Origin: Bradyrhizobium cytisi
Lineage (GTDB): Bacteria > Pseudomonadota > Alphaproteobacteria > Rhizobiales > Xanthobacteraceae
Assembly (NCBI RefSeq): GCF_008123515.1
Contig: NZ_VSSR01000052.1
Location: 1 to 64,000 of the forward strand
Length of the DNA: 64,000 bases
Direction of reading: 5' to 3'
The notes below the pieces were generated by a model, which saw nothing but the letters and a program-made list of their open reading frames with translations, was not told where the DNA came from and did no database searches. The translations under genes and the position numbers were made by a program. This document shows, one piece after another, positions 32,710 through 40,755 of this stretch; the stretch's first letter is position 1; every line of letters begins with the position of its first letter.

Positions 32710-33999
32710 CTAGTGCAGCCGCGCCTTGGCGCGCGCCTTTGTCAATCCTTCCGCAAAAGACACCGCCGTGTCCAGACCCCTGCCGCTGCCCAATGCCACC
32801 ACCGCAGGGCGGCTGCGCGAAAGCAGTGCACGCGCCGCATCGCGGGTCGATTCGACACTGACGGCATCGATCCGGGCCACCAGCTCCTGCACCGTCTGCG
32901 GCCGGCCATAGGCCAGCACGTGCCGGGCGAGCTGCTCGGCGCGCGACGAGCAGCTCTCCAGCGCCATCAGAAGGCCCGCCTTCATCTGCGCCTTGGCGCG
33001 GGCGATCTCGGCCTCGGTCAGGGTCTCGACCGAATCATTCATGATGTCGACCACGACCTCCATCATCTCCGGCGCGTCGGCGGGATCGGTGCCGGTGTAG
33101 AGGCCGAAGAAACCGGTGTCGGTATAGGGCGCGTGGAACGAGTAGATCGAGTAGCAGAGGCCGCGTTTTTCGCGCACCTCCTGGAACAGCCGCGACGACA
33201 TTCCGCCGCCGAGGATGTTGGTGAAGACCTGGAGCGAGAACAGCGACAAATCCGTCTGCGGCACGCCTTCCAGCGCCAGCGTCAGATGCGCCTGCTCGAG
33301 CTCGCGATGCACGACCTTGGCGCCGCCCTTGCCGAACTGAGCTGCCTGCGGCTTCGGCCCCGGCGCCGCGTCAAAGCTCACAAAGCGCCTCTCGGCCTCG
33401 GCGACGACCTGGTTGTGATCGACGGCGCCGGCGGCCGCCACCACCATGTCGGGCCCGCGGTAATGCGTCGAGAGATAGTCGCGCAGCGAGTCGCGGTTGA
33501 AGGCGCGCAGGGTCTTGGCGGTGCCGAGCAGCGAGCGGCCCATCGGCTGGTCGGGATAGCAGAGCTCGTTGAGATGCTCGAACACGACGTCGTCGGGCGT
33601 GTTCTGGGCCGCGCCGATCTCCTGCACGATGACGTTCTTCTCGCGCTCGAGCTCTTCGGGCTCGAAGGCGGGGTTGGCCAGAATGTCGGCAAGCACGTCG
33701 AGCGCGAGCGGCACGTCGGCCTTCATCACCCGGGCATAATAGGACGTGGTCTCGGTCGAGGTGCCGGCATTGAGGTCGCCGCCGACCGCCTCGATCTCCT
33801 CGACGATCTCACGCGAGGAGCGCCCCGTCGTACCCTTGAACGCCATGTGCTCGAGCAGATGCGAGATGCCGTGCTCGTTCGGCTTCTCGTCGCGGCCGCC
33901 AACGCCGGCCCAGACGCCGAGCGCGGCGGTCTCGAGATGGGGCATGTTGTCGGTGACGACGGTCAGGCCGGAGGCAAGCTTGGAGATCTCGACGCTCAT
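32710..33999 (-). CDS. M16 family zinc peptidase (mitochondrial processing peptidase-like)
   Basis: A 429-residue M16 protease with the inverted zinc motif HLLEH (His47, Glu50, His51). The third ligand is within the following ENVIVQEIG region near residue 125-130, and the C-terminal inactive-like domain is present (RGLCYSIYSFHAPYTD). It resembles the alphaproteobacterial protein thought ancestral to the mitochondrial processing peptidase beta subunit. No signal peptide. Its ATG overlaps the thrC stop by 4 bp (ATGA), so it is translationally coupled; thrC-M16 is a common rhizobial arrangement. Confidence 0.92.
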   Translation of the reverse strand: MSVEISKLASGLTVVTDNMPHLETAALGVWAGVGGRDEKPNEHGISHLLEHMAFKGTTGRSSREIVEEIEAVGGDLNAGTSTETTSYYARVMKADVPLALDVLADILANPAFEPEELEREKNVIVQEIGAAQNTPDDVVFEHLNELCYPDQPMGRSLLGTAKTLRAFNRDSLRDYLSTHYRGPDMVVAAAGAVDHNQVVAEAERRFVSFDAAPGPKPQAAQFGKGGAKVVHRELEQAHLTLALEGVPQTDLSLFSLQVFTNILGGGMSSRLFQEVREKRGLCYSIYSFHAPYTDTGFFGLYTGTDPADAPEMMEVVVDIMNDSVETLTEAEIARAKAQMKAGLLMALESCSSRAEQLARHVLAYGRPQTVQELVARIDAVSVESTRDAARALLSRSRPAVVALGSGRGLDTAVSFAEGLTKARAKARLH

Positions 34000-35414
34000 C
34001 CGGCAACTCCCTGTTTTGCGGCACGGCTGACCGACAGCACGAACCGCTCGAGCTCGGCCTGATCGTTCTTCATGACCTTCATATGTTCGGATCTGGTCAT
34101 GAGACCGTCGAGCCAGGCCGGCAGTTGCGGGCGCTGGCCGCAGGCCGCATCCACGGCATCAGGGAATTTGGCCGGATGCGCGGTCGAGAGCACGATGTTA
34201 GGCACGGTCGTGTCGGTGGTGTCGCGATCGGCGACCGCGAGCGCCACGGCCGTATGGGGATCGACGAGCTCGCCGGCCTCGCGCCAGGCGGCGCGGATCG
34301 CAGCCGCGGTTTCGGTCTCGTCGGCGCGGCCGGCGTCGAATTCTTCGCGGATCGCGGCGAGCGTAGCGTCGGGCAGAACGAAGCGGCCCGATTGCTTCAG
34401 CGAATCCATCAGCCGCCGCACGCCGGCCGCATCGCGCTTGCCGGCTTCGAACAGCAGCCGCTCGAAATTCGACGAGATCTGGATGTCCATCGACGGCGAG
34501 GCGGTGGCGTGCACCTCGCGCACCTCGTAGATGCCGGTCTTGAGCGTGCGGGCGAGGATGTCATTGACGTTGGCGGCGATGCGGAGGGTTCGCACGGGAA
34601 GACCCATGCGCTTGGCGACGTAGCCTGCAAAAATATCGCCGAAATTGCCGGTCGGCACCATGAAATCCACCGCGCGCGCCGGTGCGCCGGCGGCGACTGC
34701 GGAGGTGAAATAATAGACCACCTGCGCGACGATGCGGGCCCAGTTGATGGAATTGACGCCGGACAGCGAGGTCGCGTCGCGGAAGCGGTGGTTGTTGAAC
34801 ATCCCCTTCACGAGCGCCTGGCAGTCGTCGAAATTGCCCTCGATGGCAAGCGCCTGGACATTGGCGGCACCCGTCGTCGTCATCATGCGCTGCTGCACCT
34901 CGGAGATGCGCTTGTGCGGAAACAGCACGATGAGATCGACATTCTCCAGACCCGCGAAGGCCTCGACCGCGGCGCCGCCGGTGTCGCCGGAGGTCGCGAC
35001 CACGATGGTGGTGCGCTGGCCGCGCTTGGCCAGCACATGGTCCATCAGCCGCGAGATCAGCTGCATCGCCACGTCCTTGAAGGCGAGCGTCGGACCGTGG
35101 AACAGCTCCAGCACGAATTGATGCGGCGACATCTGGCGCAGCGGCACCACGGCCGGATGACGGAAGGTGGCATAGGCCTCGTTCGCCATGCGGCCAAGGT
35201 CGGCGTCGGAAATCTCCCCGCCCACGAAGGGACGGATGACGTCGACCGCGACCTCCCAATAGGGGCGGCCGAAGAAGCCGGCGATGGTCTCGACCGAGAG
35301 CTGCGGCCAGGTCGCCGGCACATAGAGGCCGCCGTCGCGGGCAAGTCCCGTCAGCATCACGTCGCAGAAGCCAAGCTCAGGGGCCTCGCCCCGGGTCGAG
35401 ATATAACGAGTCAA
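33996..35414 (-). CDS. thrC: Threonine synthase
   Basis: A 472-residue PLP enzyme converting O-phosphohomoserine to threonine. Family blocks include the N-terminal TRYISTRGEAPELGFCDV, the PLP-lysine region HGPTLAFKDVAMQLISRLMD, the phosphate-binding VATSGDTGGAAVEAF and VPTGNFGDIFAGYVA. The start is taken as TTG at 35414: GGAGGG lies six bases upstream and the protein then begins MTRYISTRG as in homologues. A TTG four codons earlier would sit on the ribosome-binding site itself. It leads the thrC-M16-GNAT unit. A patch of about 4 kb separates it from the cox operon. Confidence 0.95.
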   Translation of the reverse strand: MTRYISTRGEAPELGFCDVMLTGLARDGGLYVPATWPQLSVETIAGFFGRPYWEVAVDVIRPFVGGEISDADLGRMANEAYATFRHPAVVPLRQMSPHQFVLELFHGPTLAFKDVAMQLISRLMDHVLAKRGQRTTIVVATSGDTGGAAVEAFAGLENVDLIVLFPHKRISEVQQRMMTTTGAANVQALAIEGNFDDCQALVKGMFNNHRFRDATSLSGVNSINWARIVAQVVYYFTSAVAAGAPARAVDFMVPTGNFGDIFAGYVAKRMGLPVRTLRIAANVNDILARTLKTGIYEVREVHATASPSMDIQISSNFERLLFEAGKRDAAGVRRLMDSLKQSGRFVLPDATLAAIREEFDAGRADETETAAAIRAAWREAGELVDPHTAVALAVADRDTTDTTVPNIVLSTAHPAKFPDAVDAACGQRPQLPAWLDGLMTRSEHMKVMKNDQAELERFVLSVSRAAKQGVAG

Positions 35415-35542
35415 ACTGCCCTCCAAAGGCCGGCCCGACCTGAATCCAGGGCCTTAAGCCTTTGATTTCACGATGTTCCTAGTTCACAGCCAGAGGCTTT
35501 GCGGCACCATAGAATGTTTTGCAGGGTCGCACCATGCCCAAC

Positions 35543-35680
35543 GGAAAAGGGCTGCGGCGATGCCGCAGCCCTCTCTTGGAAGGTCTGTCGTTGATGTGTG
35601 CAGACCCGGTTTTCCGCGTTGGGACGCCTGCCCCGAAAATCGTTCGTTCGAGCTATCGTCACCTGTCACGTAATCGTCAA
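35543..35680 (-). ncRNA. Candidate trans-acting small RNA (about 100 nt) with promoter and terminator
   Basis: On the minus strand, TTGACG (35680-35675) and GATAGC (35657-35652) are 17 bp apart; the -35 reads CTTGAC in alphaproteobacterial form. Transcription would start near 35645. About 75 nt later a perfect stem GGGCTGCGGC/GCCGCAGCCC (35571-35549) ends in TTTT. Within the RNA, GGTCTG and CAGACC form another hairpin, followed by a single-stranded TTCC stretch. No open frame of credible quality uses this strand. The layout is that of an Hfq-type sRNA gene in the thrC upstream gap. It may alternatively be an attenuated leader for thrC, but the terminator makes an independent RNA more likely. 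Confidence 0.45.
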
Positions 35681-35843
35681 GGAGAAAAACGGCGCGCAAC
35701 GCCGAATGTTCCAGTTTTTCCCGATATGCCGCGGTTGTCATGCGCTGCGCCCAGGCTGCCTCGAAATGAACCCAAGGGTTGCATGGCGACAATAGAGATA
35801 TACGTTGGCCCATCTCCCCCACACGCAGTGATCCAACGAACAC

Positions 35844-36748
35844 ATGACTGCACTTTGGACAATTATTGCCGCACTCGCAGAGCTCATACCGAGCCTACTC
35901 GTTAGAATAGTCCTCGGAGGCATAGCCGGCGCCATGCTGGGCTCGCTTTTTCTCGGCTATTTTCCGATCTGGGCCGCCAAACGGGCAGTAGATCAGAGGA
36001 TATTGTTCTCCTGCGAGAACGTACCTACCCCGAGAGTTATGCCCGACAGCGGTCGAATCCAGATGCTGAGCTTCCAAGGTCGTTTTCAAGACTCGGTTCT
36101 AGTTCAGAACCGCGGCGAAGTTCCTGCGGGCGCGCCACTTTGGCGTGACGAACAGAGCCGGCCGCCAAACTGCTGGCGATGCACGTTCAAAAATCATAGC
36201 GGGGTGGCTGTTTTTAATCTGACAGCATCCTTGGCAATCAAGATATTCGCGCCTCAGACCGCGCAGTACCCCACGGCGATAGTATCTGTTCCTGGCCCGC
36301 TCCTTGCTGACTTCAAGTCAATACCGTTATACCTATCGTGCAACAGCTCGGCGTCGACAGCAGCAATGCGAGCGACATATATATTTTGAATGAAGGCCCC
36401 AACTTTATTGACGTCGTGCTGCCCACCGTAGCGCAGGTTCAGCCGATCGGTTCGAAATTGGTAAGCGAAATCAATTTGATCCAATCAGAGCACGAAAAAC
36501 TTTCCTTCGGCCCTCGCACAACGACTCTCCCAGATCAGAACATCACAGAAGAGGTCATCCGCCGCAGGCATCTAATCCAAAAGCTACTTTATGAGTGGTT
36601 CGAGACATTCAGGCCGCCGATCCAGATCGGCTCAATGGCACCAGTCTACCTGCAAGCCGCTCCGTGGCTGAACCAGCAGCTAAAGCAACGCGGCGAAGCT
36701 TGGGAGTTTAACCTTCAATTTGCCCGCGAAATAGAACTGATGCACTAG
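35844..36748 (+). pseudogene. Frameshifted membrane-anchored hypothetical gene
   Basis: Two overlapping frames read as one broken gene. The first (35844-36389) encodes an N-terminal pair of hydrophobic segments (about residues 5-45) and a domain with CWRCTFKNHSGVAVFNL. It then degenerates after GPLLADFK. The second (from just after the stop at 36308-36310 in frame, to 36748) continues sensibly as VNTVIPIVQQLG, DIYILNEG and NFIDVVLPTVAQVQ. Joining the frames between 36311 and 36340 gives one protein of about 300 residues: membrane anchor plus beta-rich soluble domain. A one-base loss (or two-base gain) is implied, by mutation or sequencing error. GC is visibly lower than in the flanks. Function unknown. 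Confidence 0.55.
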
Positions 36749-36910
36749 CGCGCGTTTCGTGCAGCCTATTCGCTCTCCATAGAGCATTGCCACTTCTTCC
36801 CGAATCTCTCGGAAAACACGGAACGAACGTCTCGCCGGCCCATTGTGTCGGCGGATGGTATCAGCCGTCGTCCACGCATTGCCCGGACGCGCGGCGCCGC
36901 CGATCCGTCG

Positions 36911-36946
36911 GCCGAGCCGGCTGCGTCCTGGAGCAGCCGGTTCGGC
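36911..36946. other. Long GC hairpin after the NarL-type regulator gene
   Basis: GCCGAGCCGGCTGC (36911-36924) pairs with GCAGCCGGTTCGGC (36933-36946) over 14 positions with one G-U. It sits 11 bp past the regulator stop on the minus strand and probably ends or protects that mRNA. There is no T-run, so factor-independent termination is uncertain. The remaining 36749-36910 gap shows nothing. Confidence 0.5.
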
Positions 36947-36957
36947 CCCTGACGGTG

Positions 36958-37602
36958 TCAGTTCATCCCGATTTCCACCGCGATCCGGATCAGGTCCGAG
37001 TGGTTCTTGGCCCCTAGCTTCTGCTTGAGCAGGGACGTGGTGTTGGCGACGGTCTTATAGGAGATGCCGAGCGCCTCGGCGACCTCGACGATCTTATTGC
37101 CGCGCCCGAGCAGGCGGAGAATCTCGAGCTCCCGCGGCGTCATCTGCGAGGCCGGATTGGCCTTGATCGCGGCACCAGAGAACGTCACGGCCTCCGCAAG
37201 CTGTGGCGAGATGAAGTTGTCACCTGCGACCACCTTGCGCACGGCCTTGAGCAGGATCCGGGGATCGTCACCCTTGGAGACATAGCCCTGCGCCCCCAGC
37301 TCCACCGCGCGCACCACGAAGGCCGGATCATCGTTCATGCTGAACATGATGATCTTGGCGTCAGGATCGTCCTTGCGGATCCGGCGCATCAACTCGAAGC
37401 CCGAGACGTCAGGCAGGCTGATATCGATCACGGTCACGTCGGGCCGCTTGCTGACATAGGCGCGATGGCCTGATTTCGCGTCGGTCGCCTCGTCGATTCG
37501 GATCGAATGGTCGGAGGCGAAAAGGGTGCGGCAACCGGACAGCACCACGGGATGGTCGTCGACAATCAGGACCTTGGTCGCCGGCTTGGCGGTATCTTGC
37601 AT
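36958..37602 (-). CDS. NarL/FixJ-type response regulator
   Basis: A 214-residue two-component regulator: receiver domain at about 10-125 with Asp60 (VIDISLP), acidic pair VDDHP at 15-16 and Lys in YVSKGDD. The LuxR-type helix-turn-helix is at about 148-205 (LTPRELEILRLLGRGNKIVE-like pattern; here MTPRELEILRLLG, then IVEVAEALGISYKTVANTT). It is divergent from a histidine kinase gene 66 bp away, its obvious partner. ATG at 37602. The signal and targets are unknown. Confidence 0.92.
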   Translation of the reverse strand: MQDTAKPATKVLIVDDHPVVLSGCRTLFASDHSIRIDEATDAKSGHRAYVSKRPDVTVIDISLPDVSGFELMRRIRKDDPDAKIIMFSMNDDPAFVVRAVELGAQGYVSKGDDPRILLKAVRKVVAGDNFISPQLAEAVTFSGAAIKANPASQMTPRELEILRLLGRGNKIVEVAEALGISYKTVANTTSLLKQKLGAKNHSDLIRIAVEIGMN

Positions 37603-37668
37603 CGCGCGCTCTCTTGTTTTCTGGACTCATAGACCGGCGGGAACAAATGGAAAGAGAAAATCCCGCCA

Positions 37669-39027
37669 ATGCGCGTTAGAATTGACCTAATGTGGCACCG
37701 ACTTTCGTTCAGGACCCAGCTGTTTCTGCCTCTCGGCATGAGCTTTGTTGCCGCGCTGGCGATGGGCGGCGTGCTGCTCCAGACCTTCGCGGCCGGCCAA
37801 TTGGCGGACGAGAATGAGCCTGGTCGACGCTCGACCCAGGCCGTCGCTGTCGCGCTCAACAGCACCCTGAGCGTGTCAGACAATCCGCGGAAGATGCTCG
37901 ACGCATTTGTCAGTTCTTTGGGCACCGCCTCTGATATCCAATTCCGACCGGTGGAAGCGGGTGCCTCGCCTCCCGTGCGGAACGGCCTGCAGGATGTGCA
38001 TGGCGTTCCGCAATGGTTTGTGGACCTGATTGCCATCCCCGACATAGACGCGGCGTCCCCCGTCATCATCGACGGCAGGCACATCGGCGATATTGTGTTC
38101 ATGCCCGACCTGTCGGCCGACCTCTTTGAGAAATGGATCGGCTTTCTGGCACTGACGAGCCTCGTCGCAGTGCTGATGGTGCTGACCGGAACGATCGCCC
38201 ATCTTTTTGCAGGATCCGCGCTGCGGCCCCTGCAAAATCTCGGCGCAGGTCTGACCCGTATCCGGAGCGGCGATTATGCTACGCCGATTCCGGTCTCAGG
38301 CCCGCCGGAAATCCGGCAGAGCTGCGAGGAAGCCAATGCGCTTGCCGCAACGCTCGCGCAATTGAGCCAGGACAATCGCGACCTGTTGCACCGCTTGGTG
38401 TCGCTCCAGGACAACGAGCGGCGCGATCTCGCTCGCGAGCTGCATGACGAGCTCGGCCCGCTGCTGTTCAGCATCCGTGCCGGCACGATCGCGCTGAGCG
38501 AGGCCTCGCTGCAGACAGGAAATCCCGGCAACTCCGTGCAGGAGGTGATGCGATCGGTCGAGGCACTGCAGCAAACCAACCGCCGCATCCTCGACCGGCT
38601 GCGGCCGCTCTACATCGAGGAATTGGGGCTCGAGGCCAGCGTGCAGACGCTACTCCGGAATTTTCGCAGGCAGGCGCCGCATATCGGCCTCACCGCAACG
38701 ATCGATCCTGATCTCAACGGGATCGACGGGCCGCTGGCCCAAACCGTCTACCGCGTGATCCAGGAGACCTTGACCAACGTGCTGCGCCACGCCGGAGCAC
38801 GCAACGCCCATGTGGAGACGGCGATTGCCGGCGATATGCTCGCGGTCGAGGTCTCCGACGATGGTAGCGGCTTTCCCGCCGACAATGTCTTCGGCCGCGG
38901 CCTGACCGGCATGCATGAACGCGTGCGCGCGCTCAGCGGATCGCTGTCACTGCTGCGCGCGGACGATCGAACCTATGTGCGCTGCCGCCTTCCGCTCGGC
39001 GAAATCCGCGACCCGGTCTCAGGCTAG
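37669..39027 (+). CDS. Membrane histidine kinase, NarX/UhpB (HisKA_3) type
   Basis: A 452-residue sensor kinase. TM1 lies near residues 18-40, a periplasmic region of about 110 residues follows, TM2 is near 155-180 and then a HAMP domain to about 235. The HisKA_3 box ERRDLARELHDELGP has phospho-acceptor His259. The ATPase domain contains NVLRHAGARNAHVE and DDGSGFPADN, then GLTGMHERVRAL. The class partners with NarL-type regulators, as here with the divergent gene. ATG at 37669 is used; a second ATG at 37690 is possible because neither has a good ribosome-binding site. Its stop overlaps the stop of the convergent NTF2-like gene. Confidence 0.9.
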   Translation: MRVRIDLMWHRLSFRTQLFLPLGMSFVAALAMGGVLLQTFAAGQLADENEPGRRSTQAVAVALNSTLSVSDNPRKMLDAFVSSLGTASDIQFRPVEAGASPPVRNGLQDVHGVPQWFVDLIAIPDIDAASPVIIDGRHIGDIVFMPDLSADLFEKWIGFLALTSLVAVLMVLTGTIAHLFAGSALRPLQNLGAGLTRIRSGDYATPIPVSGPPEIRQSCEEANALAATLAQLSQDNRDLLHRLVSLQDNERRDLARELHDELGPLLFSIRAGTIALSEASLQTGNPGNSVQEVMRSVEALQQTNRRILDRLRPLYIEELGLEASVQTLLRNFRRQAPHIGLTATIDPDLNGIDGPLAQTVYRVIQETLTNVLRHAGARNAHVETAIAGDMLAVEVSDDGSGFPADNVFGRGLTGMHERVRALSGSLSLLRADDRTYVRCRLPLGEIRDPVSG

Positions 39028-39389
39028 CACGCGCCGCAATCGTGCGAGCCCTGCGGCGCCGGCTTGCACAGCATGCTATGGATCTTGCCTTCCGCGCTGA
39101 AGCGGAACGTAGCGCGGATATGCAGCGCGCCCGCGACGGAATATTCCAGATCGATGCCGTTGTGCGCGGGATGGATCTCCTCCAGGCCGAAGCCCGCCGA
39201 GGAGAAGGCACTGAGTTTTGGTCCCCAATAGGTTTCGAGCTCGCGCCGGCCGCGATAGAGATGCGTGCCGTTGCACGCGCATTCCACCTCGCCATCGTCG
39301 GCATAGAGGTCGAGCAGCGTCGCGAGGTCGCCCCTGCGGCAGGCATCCACCCAATCGACAACAAGTCCCATCTGATCGAAATCGCGCAC
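39024..39389 (-). CDS. NTF2/SnoaL-like protein
   Basis: A 121-residue protein of the SnoaL/NTF2-like fold, beginning with the typical VVDWVDACRRGDLATLLDLY helix pair. Conserved strand positions follow (ECACNGTHLYRGRRELETYW). The C-terminus carries several cysteines (MLCKPAPQGSHDCGAC), unusual for the family and possibly metal-binding. Catalytic use cannot be judged. The stop codon overlaps the kinase gene's stop by 3-4 bases in a CTAG. A promoter has not been recognised; the SURF1 terminator lies just beyond its start. Confidence 0.75.
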   Translation of the reverse strand: MRDFDQMGLVVDWVDACRRGDLATLLDLYADDGEVECACNGTHLYRGRRELETYWGPKLSAFSSAGFGLEEIHPAHNGIDLEYSVAGALHIRATFRFSAEGKIHSMLCKPAPQGSHDCGAC

Positions 39390-39457
39390 GCCAGCAATCC
39401 TGTTTGCCGCGGAAAAAATCAGAAACGGCTTAAGATCACCCTCGTGAATATGCGCTG

Positions 39458-39483
39458 AATAATAAAGCCCGGACGATTCCGGG
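39458..39483 (-). terminator. Terminator downstream of the SURF1 gene
   Basis: On the minus strand CCCGGA and TCCGGG pair around ATCG, followed by CTTTATTATT. It begins 15 bp past the SURF1 stop and closes the cytochrome oxidase operon. A second overlapping hairpin (GGTTCCCGGTGGGAACC) stands just before it. Confidence 0.75.
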
Positions 39484-39497
39484 TTCCCACCGGGAAC

Positions 39498-40262
39498 CTA
39501 CGGGTTTGCGCCGCTCTGCCGTCGTCCCCTCACCCAGACGCCGAATGCAATCAGCACGGCGCCTGCAAGCGCGAACCAGGTGATGGCGTATTGCAGATGG
39601 TCGTCTTTCAAATTCACGTCCAGCGGCCCGGGACGTGGAATGTTGTTCTCGGGCGCCGGCTGTTCGAGATCGACGTAGAACGGCGCGGTCGTGCCCCAGC
39701 CGAGCGCGCTTGCGATCGCCGGATGATCGCGCACGAACCATAGCCGCTTGTCCCGGTTTGCGGCCGGCGTGAGCCAGCCTGGCTCTTCCGGGAAGCGCAG
39801 ATAGCCGGTGAGCGCGACCGGCGCACCGGTCACGAGCTTCTTCACGGCGCGATCCTCGACGCTGCGCTCCTGCATCGTGTTCTCGACGAAGCCCGCATCG
39901 ATCACGACGATCTCGCCGCCCGGCAGCCGCGCCGGCAGGAAGGCCCATGTGCCGGGGCCGGAGGCATCCTTGCGCACGGCGGAGCCCGACGAATAGACCA
40001 TCGCATCCGGCGCGGCGGCATAAGTCGCCGTGAAGCTGACGCGGCGAAATTCGTCGCGCGCGGGCGTCAGCGCCGCCCATTGCGCCGGCGGCGGCAGCGC
40101 GATCGGCGTCGCCGCGAGACGCTCGGTGAGTGCGGCGATCAGCTCGTGCTTGGCGGTGCGGCGCTGCAATTGCCAGACACCGAGCGCGACGAAGGCCGCG
40201 GTCAGCAGAAGCGTGAACAGCGTGAAGCCGGCGACGCGGGGCGTGCGCGCAGGCTCGCTCAT
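39498..40262 (-). CDS. SURF1-family cytochrome oxidase assembly protein
   Basis: A 254-residue inner-membrane protein with two helices, at the N-terminus (about 10-30) and C-terminus (about 222-243), and a periplasmic domain between. Both SURF1 signatures are present: LGVWQLQRR after helix 1 and DDHLQYAITWFALA before helix 2. SURF1 delivers or stabilises heme a in subunit I of aa3-type oxidases. The ATG at 40262 overlaps the stop of the upstream DUF983 gene by 4 bp. It is the last gene of the cox operon before the terminator. Confidence 0.93.
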   Translation of the reverse strand: MSEPARTPRVAGFTLFTLLLTAAFVALGVWQLQRRTAKHELIAALTERLAATPIALPPPAQWAALTPARDEFRRVSFTATYAAAPDAMVYSSGSAVRKDASGPGTWAFLPARLPGGEIVVIDAGFVENTMQERSVEDRAVKKLVTGAPVALTGYLRFPEEPGWLTPAANRDKRLWFVRDHPAIASALGWGTTAPFYVDLEQPAPENNIPRPGPLDVNLKDDHLQYAITWFALAGAVLIAFGVWVRGRRQSGANP

Positions 40263-40660
40263 TTCGCGCGGTCGACCAGCCGGCCAGGTGCTGCCTTGTG
40301 GTGGAATTGCAGCGCGATCAGCAGCGATTTCATGGAGCGCAGTGGCAGAAGCGTGGTTGCGAGGATCAGCGGCAGCCACAGCACTGCATGCAGCCAGTAC
40401 GGCGGCTGGTACTTGACCTCGACGACGAGCGCGCAGCCGACCACGATCGCGCCGGCCAGCATGATGATGAAGATGGCCGGACCGTCGCCGGCGTCGATGA
40501 AGGCGTAGTCGAGGCCACAGCGGTTACAGGATGGCGCGAGCGTGAGGAAGCCCGCATAGAGCTTGCCCTCACCGCAACGCGGGCATTTGCACGCGAGCCC
40601 GCGCAGGGCGCTTTGCAGGACGGTGGGCTGGGACTCGGGAGTGCCGGCAGGTTCGTTCAT
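40259..40660 (-). CDS. DUF983 family protein of the cytochrome oxidase operon
   Basis: A 133-residue protein with a Cys4 zinc-ribbon-like site (CPRCGEGKLY near 29-38, then CNRCGLDY) and two membrane helices (about 63-85 and 92-112). DUF983 genes are regularly found between ctaE and SURF1 genes in alphaproteobacteria, so a role in oxidase assembly is likely but unproven. The ATG at 40660 starts the family-like sequence; the longer frame is intergenic. It follows a terminator after ctaE, so expression may be partly separate. Confidence 0.85.
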   Translation of the reverse strand: MNEPAGTPESQPTVLQSALRGLACKCPRCGEGKLYAGFLTLAPSCNRCGLDYAFIDAGDGPAIFIIMLAGAIVVGCALVVEVKYQPPYWLHAVLWLPLILATTLLPLRSMKSLLIALQFHHKAAPGRLVDRAK

Positions 40661-40703
40661 GACGCGCAAGTCTATCACAGTTTCAGTTGGGTCTCGGCCA
40701 CCG

Positions 40704-40733
40704 GAAAGCAAAAGGGCGGCCCTGCGGCCGCCC
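40704..40733 (-). terminator. Intrinsic terminator between ctaE and the DUF983 gene
   Basis: On the minus strand GGGCGGCC and GGCCGCCC pair around GCAG, followed by TTTTGCTTT. It lies 22 bp after the ctaE stop, so read-through to DUF983-SURF1 would be reduced unless they have their own promoter. Confidence 0.8.
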
Positions 40734-40755
40734 TCTCCAGATCGGTTGGCTGGGC

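Noticed and set aside
35484..35843. A 119-codon minus-strand frame spanning the sRNA candidate
   Set aside because: No ribosome-binding site, composition not protein-like, and it crosses the perfect terminator stem; the RNA interpretation fits better.
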